NCBI RefSeq assembly: GCF_014268745.2
Contig: NZ_JABWRB020000001.1
Location: 2,976,001 to 3,040,000 of the forward strand
DNA length: 64,000 nt
Source of the DNA: Pseudomonas zanjanensis
Lineage (GTDB): Bacteria > Pseudomonadota > Gammaproteobacteria > Pseudomonadales > Pseudomonadaceae
Direction: 5' to 3'
Shown: positions 7,895 to 17,504 of the stretch, in pieces
Layout: the number at the start of each line of letters is the position of its first letter
Position numbering within the stretch: the stretch's first letter is position 1
Notes under the pieces: generated by a model
Told to the model about the DNA's origin: nothing
The model's input: the letters and a program-made list of their open reading frames with translations, nothing else
The model's database searches: none
Position numbers and translations under genes: made by a program

Positions 7895-8971
7895 TTACTC
7901 GGTCGCGAGCACACCACGACGCACTTGGTCACGCTCGATCGACTCGAACAGCGCCTTGAAGTTGCCTTCGCCAAAACCATCGTCGCCCTTGCGCTGGATG
8001 AACTCGAAGAACACCGGCCCCATCAGGGTTTCCGAGAAGATCTGCAGCAGCAGGCGCTTATCACCCTGCTCGGAAGCACCGTCCAGCAGAATGCCCCGCG
8101 ATTGCAGTTCATCCACCGGTTCGCCGTGGTTCGGCAGGCGGCCTTCGAGCATTTCGTAGTAAGTGTCCGGCGGCGCGGTCATGAAACGCATGCCGATGCT
8201 TTTCAACTGGTCCCAGGTCTTGATCAGGTCATCGGTGAGGAAGGCCACGTGCTGGATGCCTTCGCCGTTGAACTGCATCAGGAACTCTTCGATTTGCCCG
8301 GCGCCCTTGGACGACTCTTCGTTCAACGGGATGCGGATCATGCCATCCGGCGCGGTCATGGCCTTGGAGGTCAGGCCGGTGTATTCGCCCTTGATGTCGA
8401 AGTAGCGGATCTCACGGAAGTTGAACAGTTTCTCGTAGAAGCCGGCCCAGTAGGCCATGCGCCCGCGGTAAACGTTGTGGGTCAGGTGGTCGATGATCTT
8501 CAGGCCCGCCCCCTCCGGGTTGCGATCAACGCCCTCGATGAACACGAAGTCGATGTCATAGATCGAGCTGCCTTCGCCAAAACGGTCGATCAGGTACAGC
8601 GGCGCGCCGCCGATGCCCTTGATGGCTGGCAGGTTCAGCTCCATCGGGCCGGTCTCGATGTGGATCGGCTGGGCGCCGAGTTCGAGGGCGCGCTTGTAGG
8701 CCTGCTGCGAATCCTTGACCCGGAACGCCATGCCGCACACCGACGGGCCGTGCTCGGCAGCGAAGTACGAAGCGACGCTGTGGGGTTCGTTGTTGAGGAT
8801 CAGGTTGATCGCGCCCTGGCGATACAGGTGCACGTTCTTGGACCGGTGTGTGGCCACCTTGGTGAAGCCCATGATCTCGAAGATCGGCTCCAGGGTGTTG
8901 GGGGTCGGGGATGCGAACTCAATGAATTCGAAGCCCATCAGGCCCATGGGGTTTTCGTATAGATCTGCCAT
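7895..8971 (-). CDS. hpd: 4-hydroxyphenylpyruvate dioxygenase
   Basis: This 358-residue Fe(II) dioxygenase converts 4-hydroxyphenylpyruvate to homogentisate in tyrosine breakdown. The iron ligands are visible: His162 (in DHLTHN), His241 (in GIQHVAF) and Glu323 (in FFEFIQRKG), each one position beyond the classical P. fluorescens numbering because this protein is one residue longer. The C-terminal helix with [14 protein letters not shown] is present. The gene is monocistronic, with a terminator right after the stop. No homogentisate dioxygenase genes are nearby. Homogentisate made here is also the precursor of pyomelanin when the downstream step is limiting. Confidence 0.97.
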   Translation of the reverse strand: MADLYENPMGLMGFEFIEFASPTPNTLEPIFEIMGFTKVATHRSKNVHLYRQGAINLILNNEPHSVASYFAAEHGPSVCGMAFRVKDSQQAYKRALELGAQPIHIETGPMELNLPAIKGIGGAPLYLIDRFGEGSSIYDIDFVFIEGVDRNPEGAGLKIIDHLTHNVYRGRMAYWAGFYEKLFNFREIRYFDIKGEYTGLTSKAMTAPDGMIRIPLNEESSKGAGQIEEFLMQFNGEGIQHVAFLTDDLIKTWDQLKSIGMRFMTAPPDTYYEMLEGRLPNHGEPVDELQSRGILLDGASEQGDKRLLLQIFSETLMGPVFFEFIQRKGDDGFGEGNFKALFESIERDQVRRGVLATE

Positions 8972-9223
8972 GTCGGCGCCTCATCATGCGGGTCAATTAA
9001 CAAAAAAAACGTTAGTTGCAGGCAGTGCTGAGGGCACGGGGCGGCGCGCAGGAAATGCCACGAACGCTGCGGGCGAGGAAATCGCCGTAGATCAGTTGAA
9101 ACCCAAGTATCTTCATTGTCGACCCAAGGCTCTTGCGGGCGAGGCTTCTGCTGCCAGAAGACGTTATTCTTATATGCGTAAATCGATTCTACACAGCGTA
9201 ACCGAATTTGTCCGCCTCCTGTA

Positions 9224-10168
9224 TCAAATCGCCTTTTCCTTCGACCGCGCAAGGGGTTTGTTACAGAGGAAGATGCCCAGCAGGATCACGGCCCCACCGA
9301 CGCACATCAACGCCGTGAGCCGTTCGTCCAGCAACAGCGCGCCCAGCAGCACCGCCGTCAGCGGATTGAGCGCGATAAATACGCCGGAGCGGGTCGCGCC
9401 GATCCGACGAATGCCGTCGTACCAGGCGATATAAGCCAGGGCCGAGCCCAGCACGCCGAGGTACAAAAGGCTCAACCATTGCTCCACGTCCAGCCCGCCC
9501 AGGGCTTGGAGACGAATCTCCCCCGCCGCCGCGCAGGCCAGCCACAACATCAGCGTGCCCAGCAGAATCGACCAGGTCACGGTCTGCAAGGGGCCGAGGC
9601 TTTCGTTGAGTTTTTTCGAAAACAGCGAATAGATTCCCCAGCCCAGCACACAGCCAAAAATCAGCAGGTCGCCGATCCAGGCCTGCGCCGCGCCTTGTAA
9701 CAAGGACGGATCACGACTGACGATCACCAATCCCGCCCCGCCGATGCACAGCACGATGCCGGCCACTTTCAAGCGGCTCAGCCGTTCCTTGAACAGCCAC
9801 CAGGACGCCAGCCCGATCACCGCCGGATTCAACGCCACGATCAGCGAGGCCCGGGATGCATTGATGTACTGCAAGCCGTAGAAGAAACACAGGTTATAGA
9901 AAAAGATCCCGAAGAACCCCAGCGCGGCCAGCTGCAGCCCTTGCTTCACACTGGGCCGGACCAGCGCAATCCCGGCCAACGCGAGAAACACCAGCAGCGC
10001 GATGCTTGCCAGCAGGAAACGCAGGCTGGCGGCAAACATCGGTGCCAGGGCATCGGAAAGGATCCGGCCGGCCACAAAGGTTCCGCCCCAGATCATGGTG
10101 ACCATGGCGAGCTTCAGGTAGACCGGCAGGTCCGAGGGGATTGGGACGGCTTGTTCGAGGGTTTTCAT
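9224..10168 (-). CDS. EamA-family (DMT) transporter
   Basis: This 314-residue protein has ten predicted helices and two EamA repeats (WGGTFVAGRILSD in the first, ALNPLTAVLLGALLLDERL in the second). I chose the ATG at 10168 (MKTLEQAVPI). A longer reading would start inside the family B REP pair and translate it, which is not plausible. It is divergent from the LysR regulator gene at 10391 across 222 bp that hold a REP pair, a common arrangement for an exporter controlled by the neighbouring LysR protein. Substrate unknown; amino acids or metabolites are typical for the family. Confidence 0.87.
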   Translation of the reverse strand: MKTLEQAVPIPSDLPVYLKLAMVTMIWGGTFVAGRILSDALAPMFAASLRFLLASIALLVFLALAGIALVRPSVKQGLQLAALGFFGIFFYNLCFFYGLQYINASRASLIVALNPAVIGLASWWLFKERLSRLKVAGIVLCIGGAGLVIVSRDPSLLQGAAQAWIGDLLIFGCVLGWGIYSLFSKKLNESLGPLQTVTWSILLGTLMLWLACAAAGEIRLQALGGLDVEQWLSLLYLGVLGSALAYIAWYDGIRRIGATRSGVFIALNPLTAVLLGALLLDERLTALMCVGGAVILLGIFLCNKPLARSKEKAI

Positions 10169-10200
10169 GGTTTCACCACATTGAAATAAGACGAATGACC

Positions 10201-10301
10201 TGTGGCGAGGGAGCTTGCTCCCGCCGGGCTGCGAAGCGGCCCTCTGATTCACCCGCAATGGGCCCGCTGCGCGGTCCAGCGGGAGCAAGCTCCCTCGCCA
10301 C
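10201..10301. repeat. REP pair, family B, in a divergent promoter region
   Basis: An inverted family B pair lies between divergent genes (EamA exporter and LysR regulator). Most REP pairs in this window lie downstream of genes, so a position between two starts is less usual. It leaves about 90 bp for the LysR promoter. Confidence 0.9.
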
Positions 10302-10390
10302 GGAAAAGCGCCTGGGCCACGGTTCCGTGTACGGTTGGGATGCCGTATTGTTCGGCTCATGTTCGATCATCGTAAAATGAGCAATCCCTC

Positions 10391-11254
10391 ATGACCCTCA
10401 CCCAACTCGAAATCTTCTCCCTGGTCGCCGAACTGCGTGGTTTCACCGCTGCGGCCACGCGCTTGGGCATTGGTCAATCCGCGGTGTCCCACGCCATCAA
10501 ATCCCTGGAACAAGAACTGGGCGTGGAATTGCTCAGGCGGCATCAGTCGGTGGTGGAGCTCAGCGATATCGGCCAGCAATTGCTGTTGCGGGCCCGGGCC
10601 ATGCTCGGGCTGGCGAACACCTTGCGCCAGGAAGCCGCCGATGCCCGGGGCATGCGCCGGGGCACGTTGCGCATCGGCTCGTTCGGGCCGACGTCATCGA
10701 TGAAACTGCTGCCCGGGATCCTGCGGCGCTATCGAGCCTTGCACCCCGGCATCGAAGTGCACATTGATGAAGGGCCCGACAGGCAGGTGGTCCAATGGCT
10801 GGACGAACGGCGGATCGATGTTGGTTTCGTGGTGCTGCCCGAGGAGCGTTTCGATACGTACATGCTGACGGAAGATCAGATGGTCGCCCTGCTGCCCACC
10901 GCACACCCCCTCGCCGCCCGGGCCAGCCTAAGCCTCAAGGATCTGTGCAACGACCCCTTCGTGCTCACCGAGGCGGGATCGTCGGAGTTGGTCACGCGCC
11001 TGTTCAATGCCGCCCGGCTGACACCGAACGTGCGCTTGCGTTGCTCGCAATTGCTCAGCACCCTGGATGTCGTCAGGCGTGGCGAGGCGGTGAGCGTGGT
11101 GTCCGAAGGGTCGTTGCCAGATGACAGGAACCCTGGTTACGTCGCCAGGCCCTTGTCGCCCCGGGTGCCGCGCCAGATCGGCCTGGCGGTATTGGACAGC
11201 CGCCAGGCCTCGCCCGCCACCCTGGCGTTCATCGAACTGGCCCGGCAGTCATGA
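10391..11254 (+). CDS. LysR-family transcriptional regulator
   Basis: This 287-residue LTTR has a helix-turn-helix at residues 1-60 (MTLTQLEIFSLVAELRGFTA, then SAVSHAIKSLEQELG) and a LysR substrate-binding domain from about 90 onward. It probably regulates the divergently transcribed EamA exporter and perhaps itself. The effector is not known. The ATG is only 8-10 bp after a poorly purine-rich stretch, so the start is chosen by homology to the family N-terminus. Confidence 0.88.
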   Translation: MTLTQLEIFSLVAELRGFTAAATRLGIGQSAVSHAIKSLEQELGVELLRRHQSVVELSDIGQQLLLRARAMLGLANTLRQEAADARGMRRGTLRIGSFGPTSSMKLLPGILRRYRALHPGIEVHIDEGPDRQVVQWLDERRIDVGFVVLPEERFDTYMLTEDQMVALLPTAHPLAARASLSLKDLCNDPFVLTEAGSSELVTRLFNAARLTPNVRLRCSQLLSTLDVVRRGEAVSVVSEGSLPDDRNPGYVARPLSPRVPRQIGLAVLDSRQASPATLAFIELARQS

Positions 11255-11290
11255 GCCCGGCATCAAACCTGGGGGAGCCTGGCATTGAAC

Positions 11291-11397
11291 CTGTGGGAGC
11301 AAAGCTTGCTCGCGATGAAGGCACCTCGGTTCTCCAGGTGGACCGCATGATCGTTCATCGCGGGCAAGCCTTGCTCCCACAGACCTTGCTCCCACAG
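11291..11397. repeat. Degenerate REP pair, family A, with a short tandem duplication
   Basis: A variant family A palindrome (GTGGGAGCAAAGCTTGCTCG) is followed by an inverted partner. The last 15 bp of the partner (CCTTGCTCCCACAGA) occur twice in tandem at about 11368-11397. Confidence 0.8.
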
Positions 11398-11489
11398 TCA
11401 CACTGGTGCCAGCAAGTCACCGACAGGCCATCTATCATGGTCGGCATCCAATGCTTCCCCCCTACCCCCTTTTTCATCAGGTCGTGCCG

Positions 11490-13034
11490 ATGCCCTTGAC
11501 CACCACCCGCTCGCACACTCGGCCCCGCCGCTACCTGGTCACCCTGCTGTGCGGCCTGGTGCCGATGCTGTCAGGGCTGGCTATTTTGTACATGCAGGCC
11601 GAACGGACGCTGGCGCAACACACCCGGCAGACCGCCGAGGAACTGGTGCGGCAGATTGAGCTGATGCTCGACAACACCGCCATGGCGGCCCGTGAATTGT
11701 TGCCCCTGGCCGGCCAGCCCTGCGAAGCGGTGAAGCTGGCCCTACGCGAACAAGTGACGCGCCGGCCATTTGTCCGCTCGACCAACCTGATATGGGACGA
11801 CAGCCTGTATTGCAGCTCGCTGTTCGGCGCCTTCGAAGAACGGGTCAACCCGAGCGACTATCATCAGGGCACGCTGTGGCTCATGGATGGCAACCCGGTC
11901 ACGCCGGATTCCGCACTGCTGATCTACAGGCTCAATGAGGGTCGGCAAGGCGCCTTGGCCACACTTGACGGGTATCACTTGGCCAATGTCCTGCGCCTGA
12001 TCGGCGGCCAGACCCGGCTGCGGCTGCAAATCGGCCCGAATTGGCTGGCGGCGGACGGCAAGGTCCGGCCAGCGCCCTTGCCCGGGCTGCCGGTGGCCCA
12101 GAGCGAGCTGGGCTCATCGCGCTACCCCTTTCATGTGGAAGCCGGATTCGAGGAGGGTGAAACCTGGCGCTACATGGCCAGGGAATATCCTCCACTGTTC
12201 AGCCTGCTGATCTTCTTTGGCGCTGTGGCGGGGACACTCGGACACTGGCTGCAAAAGCGCGCCTCGTCTCCCAGCCGTGAACTGCAACGGGCGCTGGAAG
12301 CCGGCGAGTTCGTGCCCTACCTGCAACCAGTCGTGCACAGCGACAGCAAACGCTGGGCCGGCGTCGAGGTGCTGATGCGCTGGAACCACCCCAAGGAAGG
12401 CCTGGTCCGTCCGGACCTGTTCATTCCCTTCGCCGAACACAGCGGCGTGATCGTGCCGATGACCCGTGCGCTGATGCAGCAGACCATGCGCCTGCTGGTG
12501 CCGCTCGCGCCACGACTCGAAGCGCCGTTTCACGTCGGCATCAACATTACCGCCCGCCACTGCCAGGACCTGGCGCTGGTGGACGATTGTCGCGAGTTTC
12601 TCGGCGCCTTCGCGCCGGGTGCGATAACCCTGGTGCTGGAGTTGACCGAACGCGAGCTGATCGAACCGACGCCCGTGGCCCGGCAACTGTTCGACCTACT
12701 GCGAGAACTGGGGGTCAAGATCGCGCTCGACGATTTCGGCACCGGCCATTCCAGCCTGGCGTATTTGCGCCAGTTCAACGTGGATTTTCTAAAGATTGAC
12801 CAGAGTTTTGTCGCGATGATCGGTGCCGACGCGCTGTCGCGCCACCTCCTTGATAGCATCATCGAACTGTCGGGCAAGTTGGATCTGGACATGGTGGCCG
12901 AGGGCGTCGAAACCGTCGAACAGAGCGACTACCTGAGCGCAAATGGGGTGAACTTTCTGCAGGGTTATCTATTTGGTCGCCCCATTAGCGGGCAGGCATT
13001 CGCTGAGGCGTTGACCGGCACTAATGGCAGTTAA
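11490..13034 (+). CDS. Membrane c-di-GMP phosphodiesterase, CSS-motif plus EAL domain
   Basis: This protein is about 514 residues from the ATG at 11490; an in-frame ATG at 11451 is an alternative. A first membrane helix (YLVTLLCGLVPMLSGLAIL) leads to a periplasmic CSS domain containing YCSSLFG, then a second helix (about 230-250), then a cytoplasmic EAL domain. The catalytic signature appears as EVLMRW (Val in place of Ala in EAL, common in this subfamily). Also seen are NITARH, ELTERE, the loop-6 motif DDFGTGHSS, KIDQSF, AEGVET and QGYLFGRP, so hydrolysis of c-di-GMP to pGpG is expected. CSS-EAL proteins respond to periplasmic disulfide state. No GGDEF domain is present. Confidence 0.9.
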   Translation: MPLTTTRSHTRPRRYLVTLLCGLVPMLSGLAILYMQAERTLAQHTRQTAEELVRQIELMLDNTAMAARELLPLAGQPCEAVKLALREQVTRRPFVRSTNLIWDDSLYCSSLFGAFEERVNPSDYHQGTLWLMDGNPVTPDSALLIYRLNEGRQGALATLDGYHLANVLRLIGGQTRLRLQIGPNWLAADGKVRPAPLPGLPVAQSELGSSRYPFHVEAGFEEGETWRYMAREYPPLFSLLIFFGAVAGTLGHWLQKRASSPSRELQRALEAGEFVPYLQPVVHSDSKRWAGVEVLMRWNHPKEGLVRPDLFIPFAEHSGVIVPMTRALMQQTMRLLVPLAPRLEAPFHVGINITARHCQDLALVDDCREFLGAFAPGAITLVLELTERELIEPTPVARQLFDLLRELGVKIALDDFGTGHSSLAYLRQFNVDFLKIDQSFVAMIGADALSRHLLDSIIELSGKLDLDMVAEGVETVEQSDYLSANGVNFLQGYLFGRPISGQAFAEALTGTNGS

Positions 13035-13257
13035 CTGCCGTCGATCTATTGACGACGACCTGCCCATTGATAAAACGCTTGCTGTTGTTACATAACGAAA
13101 AAGTTACGATTTACACTTTCCGGATTAACTACTACAATTTTTCTACCTGTGCCACATAACAGGAGAGAGTCATTAACACCGAGTCGCTTCAAGGCGCTTG
13201 GCTTATAGCTTTGTTTGCGGTTGGTATCAGCCAAATATTTTGATTGGAGTAATCATT
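13035..13257. promoter_or_regulatory. AT-rich upstream region of the MvaU/MvaV gene
   Basis: This stretch (especially 13060-13150 and 13230-13257) is clearly richer in A/T than its surroundings. It contains runs such as AACGAAAAAGTTACGATTTA and TACTACAATTTTTCT. MvaT-family proteins bind AT-rich DNA and repress their own genes, so autoregulation here is plausible. No specific operator can be assigned by eye. Confidence 0.4.
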
Positions 13258-13623
13258 TTGTCCAGACTCGCTGAATTTCGTGCAGCCGAAAAGGCCCTTC
13301 AAGAACAGCTCAAGCAGCTGGAATCGCTGAAGAACGATGCCGGGCTCAAGAAGGAAATCGAATTCGAGGAAAAGCTCCAGGGACTGATGAAAACCTACGG
13401 CAAGAACCTGCGCGACATCGTCGCGATCCTCGACCCGAACCCGTCCAAGGCAAGCCTGCAGTCGACCAAGCCTACCAAGACCCGTCGTGCGCGCGTGGTG
13501 AAGGTCTACCAGAACCCGCACACCGGTGAGTTGATCGAGACCAAGGGCGGCAATCACCGCGGCCTGAAAGCCTGGAAAGAACAATACGGTGCAGCGACTG
13601 TTGATTCTTGGTTGCGTGGTTGA
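13258..13623 (+). CDS. mvaV: H-NS-like nucleoid protein, MvaU/MvaV type
   Basis: This 121-residue xenogeneic silencer of the MvaT family has an N-terminal coiled coil (residues 1-60, SRLAEFRAAEKALQEQLKQ) for oligomerisation and a C-terminal DNA-binding domain with the family signature NPHTGELIETKGGNHR followed by LKAWKEQYG. The start resembles MvaU/MvaV more than MvaT itself. It begins with TTG at 13258, with GGAGT 7 nt upstream; no ATG is available. It represses AT-rich and acquired genes in Pseudomonas. It is followed at once by a clean terminator and preceded by an AT-rich promoter region. Confidence 0.9.
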   Translation: MSRLAEFRAAEKALQEQLKQLESLKNDAGLKKEIEFEEKLQGLMKTYGKNLRDIVAILDPNPSKASLQSTKPTKTRRARVVKVYQNPHTGELIETKGGNHRGLKAWKEQYGAATVDSWLRG

Positions 13624-13645
13624 CAGTGCGTTGACAGCCCAGGCC

Positions 13646-13675
13646 AAAAAGCCCTGAATATTCAGGGCTTTTTTA
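13646..13675 (+). terminator. Rho-independent terminator of the MvaU/MvaV gene
   Basis: The hairpin AAGCCCTGAATATTCAGGGC is followed by TTTTTT and sits 25 bp after the stop. The A-run on the left side lets it also work for the convergent gene. Confidence 0.9.
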
Positions 13676-13723
13676 TGGACTAAACTTTAGGGTTAACCCC
13701 TTTGGGGTATTACGTTGAAGGCA

Positions 13724-14251
13724 TCATAGTTTCAAACTGTTTCGCACCGACTGTATTTCATCCTGGCTTTCAACAAACGCCTGCGCCTGCCCGGCATAGG
13801 ACAGCACATAAGCCTTGCCCTCATTTAGTGCCGCGACGAGTGCCTGAGACAATACATGTCGTCCGTTTTGCGTGATCGTGCAAGTGGTTTCCAATGCAGT
13901 TACGCCCCCTAACATGGAAGCATGCACCTTAGTGCACACACTTTGATAACCGCCCTGGAAAAAATCCTTCTGGATTGATTTGCGCATTTCCAGCAACACG
14001 CCCTGCAAGTTGACTTGGTGATCGGGGGCAACGGGGGTCGTGGTCAGTTCCAAGACCATCACGGCATTGCCTGCCGAATCACTCTTGGTAGCCCGTTGGC
14101 GCAGGGTTCCAGGGGCTGCCGAGGCCGATGCCTCTGCGGGCATGGGTTCGACGACCCAGCCCTGGGGCCAGGTAATTTGCGGTTCGGACGCCTGGACGCC
14201 GCCGACGCTCACCAGCAGCAGGACAAACAGCGAAAGGAACGGTCGAATCAT
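13724..14251 (-). CDS. DUF4946-type periplasmic protein
   Basis: This 175-residue exported protein begins with a signal peptide (MIRPFLSLFVLLLVSVGG, predicted cut after VQA). The mature part has a pair of cysteines (in SVCTKVH and ETTCTI) that could form a disulfide. The features fit the DUF4946 family seen in Pseudomonas, whose role is unknown. I took the ATG at 14251; a TTG 15 bp upstream is possible. It is convergent with the MvaU/MvaV gene and lies downstream of the acyltransferase/oxidase fusion, 86 bp away and possibly not linked. Confidence 0.72.
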   Translation of the reverse strand: MIRPFLSLFVLLLVSVGGVQASEPQITWPQGWVVEPMPAEASASAAPGTLRQRATKSDSAGNAVMVLELTTTPVAPDHQVNLQGVLLEMRKSIQKDFFQGGYQSVCTKVHASMLGGVTALETTCTITQNGRHVLSQALVAALNEGKAYVLSYAGQAQAFVESQDEIQSVRNSLKL

Positions 14252-14337
14252 TGCATTGGCACTCAAGAGCGAAGCGTGAAGTCTGAAGCATGATTTCGAT
14301 GAGAGCTACAGCAGATTGAACGCCGGGAACATTGAGC

Positions 14338-17208
14338 TTAACGCTGGGGGTGGGCACCCACCGCCCAACTCAAGGCATCAGCCAAGGCGCTGGCATAATC
14401 CAAGTCGTCTCCGATGGGAGCCTGGGTTGCACTCCCCGGATAGCCAAACGCAGCGATCCATAGCGGTGTGTGTTGCGCAAGCTGGTCGCACAACACCGTT
14501 ATCTCGCCTTCCAACTGACGGTACATGTCCAATTCAAGCAGTCCCTCGCTTATGAACCAGGCGGCATTCTGTTCGATACGCTCAAGCACAAACAGCGCGG
14601 TCAAATTCCCCAGCATTTTTTTCACCCGAGGCAAGGACACGACTGACAGGGCCTGGAGCGCGCTTTCAAGAAACAGACGCAAACCGTGCGCCTCGCCCAC
14701 GGCCCGGGCACCGACCAGTAACGGATTCCACACTTGCATCGGATCGCAGCCCAGTACTTCAGCCGCTTCAACGTCTGCCTTGAGCCGGCTGATCAACCGG
14801 TATTCGCGTGTTCGAAACAGGAATAGCCAATATTCGGGCTCCGACAATCGAGCGCTCCCGGAAAATACCGGGGGTAAGTCGAGAGGTAACGCACTCAAGC
14901 TTTTGGCGGTATCCAGAACGATCAGCAGATTATTACCGCCGCCATCGTTAAATATATGGGCTAGCCCTTGGTACTCCATGAAACGGTTCAACGTCAGATC
15001 TCCCGCGACGCCACAACGAAGCCGACATTCGCTGACCACCTGTTCGACGGCCCAGGTGCACAACGCCTTGCTCAAGGCCAACGATCGGTTCGCGCTGGAC
15101 CACGGCGCCCAAGTCAAGGCTGAGGCGTCGGCGGTGCGTCGAGTGGTCCGCTCCCGCACCCTTTGCATCCAGCCTTCAACTTCATGATTAACCTGGCAGG
15201 TAGTGACGTATGTGGTCGCCAAGGCAGCGAACAGCGCACGACGTTGGGTGCTGTAGCTCAGCAAACTGGCATCGGCGCCAATGCGCGCCATCGTGGAACG
15301 ACGTAATGAATGACTCAAGGCCAGCCCGACACTGGCACGGGCCACCGCGCACATTGCCACAGCCGCCATGGCCCAGACATGCGCGGGTGCCACTAATGTA
15401 CGGACAAGCCGTTCGTCCAGATCGCTGAGTGGATCATGCAAGATACCTTGTTCATCAATGGAGGCCGTGCCGGACAACCAAGCGCAATAAGGTAGGTGCA
15501 CGTGATCGAATCCCGCCAATCCATAATCGAAGGGAACCAGGGGGATTTCTGCCGGGGAAGACAACCGCACGCCCGGATGAGGGCCTCGGTGATCGCTGAT
15601 ATCGAAGGCGAAAGGGTAGACACCGCAGTCCCGGTCATCAATCTTCAAGCGCGCGCACACGACCCCGATCTTGGCCTGGTCACTGATTCCCACATTGGTA
15701 AACTTCAGCGCACCGTTATCCGGTGTATGCAACGTGAAGGACCTACTCGCGAGATCGAATACAGCCTCGGTACGATTGGCAATCTGACTGTTGCTACCGC
15801 CTATTTCGGTGATCATGTAGGCACTGACCTTTTCGCCGGACTCCAACGCCTGGCGCAAACGGATGGCGTTCGGGTTGTCCTGCTCGAACTCGATCAAGGT
15901 GCCGACACAAAGCCCATACTGGATGGCGAAGGCGATAAACAGAGACGGATCGGTCACCCCCAGCGATTGCGAGAGCGCCAGCATCAGGTCGGGCTGATCG
16001 AACAATCGGGTATTGGCGGGCAGCGCTTTGATTAGCGCGCGCAACCGCGCATAGGTAGCCCGATGAAGTTCCAGATTACTCATGCCAATGCGGTGGCTGA
16101 GATCCAAACTTGCAAGGACCTGCGCAGCCTGGGCTCGTATGTCAGTGGATATGCCTGTTTCAAGTGCATCGACAAGGTCGCAGATTGTCCGATCCTTCAG
16201 CGGATCTCCGGCCCCAGGCGAGTACTGCAGTTCGTCGAACAACGCACTTATTTCTTCGTGATCCTGCATCAACGGGGCGCATGTTTGCACCCTAGGCAGT
16301 GTAGCGTGTACGCACCGCGACAAACCTCCACCGACGCCGAGATCAACGAAGACTGTCTGCTCATTCCTGTCGACTTCCCGCAGCGCCTGTAATAAGTGGG
16401 CCGGTTTGATAATACAATCGGCGAGCCCCTGCAGCAGGTCGTCGTTCTCACGATAAACCCTTCGCGCCACACAGGAATACACGGGGACCCGCAAAGAACG
16501 CGGAGAAAACTCGCGAATTTGTGTAAGAAAACACTGAGCCGTAGACGTCAAGGCTGGATGATGGGACGCATATGGCACATCCAATTTCATCAACCTCACG
16601 CTGCCAGGGGCCTGACTCATTAACGCGTCGACGGCCTCGTTGGGGCCGCTGACGAGACATTGACGTGGCGTATTGACGCCGGCCAACACCAAGTCCGACC
16701 GCCCCACGGCCTCAATGATGCTCACGGTGTCCTGCTCGCTTCCACCCACCAGAACCATCGCCCCTTTGCCTTCTTGGTCCTGAAAGGCGTTGTTTGCTGC
16801 GCAAATCGCACGCACGCCATCTGTCAGTTCAAGCGCGCCGGCGCAAACCATCGCCGCGATTTCCCCCAGACTTTGGGCGACGATGACTCGGGGCCGAATA
16901 CCGAAAAGTTCAAAGACCCTGACCAGTGCGATCGAAGCCGTAAACGATGCCATTTGCGGGACACCCACCGGCAGCGGGCTCTTGCCATCAGGATGAAGCA
17001 ACACCCGCCGAATCACGCCCGACGCAATAGGTCGGTGCTGTTGGGCACTTTCTAAGGCTATGTCCACAGCGCACAAGACTTCCTCTATCCGTTGCGCAAA
17101 TTCTGGACCGATGCCATGGAGAGTCGCCAGGGTGCCTTGAAGATCAGTACCCTGGCCTGGGAACATAAAGATGGCGTTCTCGCGCAATGAAGCCAATTGA
17201 AATGACAT
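14338..17208 (-). CDS. Acyltransferase (malonyl-transferase type) fused to an acyl-CoA oxidase/dehydrogenase-like domain
   Basis: This 956-residue protein starts at an ATG with GGAG 7 nt upstream. Residues 12-330 form a FabD/PKS-type acyltransferase domain: FPGQG at 16-20, nucleophile Ser113 in AQSLGE (usual GHSLGE), and a candidate His in YASHH at 213-217. After a linker, residues about 400-950 resemble peroxisome-type acyl-CoA oxidases: YMITEIGGSNSQ at 464-475, a flavin-domain beta region to about 580, then STQRRALFAALATTY and ECRLRCGVAGD. At the place of the oxidase catalytic Glu there is Asp755 (in NDGGGNN), by my alignment. The gene stands alone with no ketosynthase or ACP beside it. A plausible role is loading and desaturating an acyl chain on a carrier, but the function is unknown. 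Confidence 0.8.
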   Translation of the reverse strand: MSFQLASLRENAIFMFPGQGTDLQGTLATLHGIGPEFAQRIEEVLCAVDIALESAQQHRPIASGVIRRVLLHPDGKSPLPVGVPQMASFTASIALVRVFELFGIRPRVIVAQSLGEIAAMVCAGALELTDGVRAICAANNAFQDQEGKGAMVLVGGSEQDTVSIIEAVGRSDLVLAGVNTPRQCLVSGPNEAVDALMSQAPGSVRLMKLDVPYASHHPALTSTAQCFLTQIREFSPRSLRVPVYSCVARRVYRENDDLLQGLADCIIKPAHLLQALREVDRNEQTVFVDLGVGGGLSRCVHATLPRVQTCAPLMQDHEEISALFDELQYSPGAGDPLKDRTICDLVDALETGISTDIRAQAAQVLASLDLSHRIGMSNLELHRATYARLRALIKALPANTRLFDQPDLMLALSQSLGVTDPSLFIAFAIQYGLCVGTLIEFEQDNPNAIRLRQALESGEKVSAYMITEIGGSNSQIANRTEAVFDLASRSFTLHTPDNGALKFTNVGISDQAKIGVVCARLKIDDRDCGVYPFAFDISDHRGPHPGVRLSSPAEIPLVPFDYGLAGFDHVHLPYCAWLSGTASIDEQGILHDPLSDLDERLVRTLVAPAHVWAMAAVAMCAVARASVGLALSHSLRRSTMARIGADASLLSYSTQRRALFAALATTYVTTCQVNHEVEGWMQRVRERTTRRTADASALTWAPWSSANRSLALSKALCTWAVEQVVSECRLRCGVAGDLTLNRFMEYQGLAHIFNDGGGNNLLIVLDTAKSLSALPLDLPPVFSGSARLSEPEYWLFLFRTREYRLISRLKADVEAAEVLGCDPMQVWNPLLVGARAVGEAHGLRLFLESALQALSVVSLPRVKKMLGNLTALFVLERIEQNAAWFISEGLLELDMYRQLEGEITVLCDQLAQHTPLWIAAFGYPGSATQAPIGDDLDYASALADALSWAVGAHPQR

Positions 17209-17504
17209 ATGCAACTCCCTGGCATCACTCGGCTCATCCCCGCTCGCACCTTTGATACGGGGAGATCGAAAAGAGATGGGCGGCGAATGGAAAATACCGA
17301 TCAACCGGACCACTCCAAAATAGGCTCCCTGTGCCTTAGAACTACTGTCAGTTTCGACAGTGAATCGATTCATCAAGAATTTGGCGATACCACGCCCCTT
17401 GCGTATCATGGGCGCAGCTGCAAGGAAGCCGTTGACGCAAGCCCAGGAACCCGTCGCGACCACGCTTGCGACGCCGTTTGCCCCACTTTTTCTCCGGAGG
17501 GCCC

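Noticed and set aside
8938..9252. 104-codon open frame overlapping the start of hpd
   Set aside because: It overlaps hpd on the same strand in another frame, has no plausible ribosome site and a product without recognisable features.
10169..10360. N-terminal extension of the EamA transporter gene
   Set aside because: The extra residues would be translated from the family B REP pair; the ATG at 10168 gives the normal family start.
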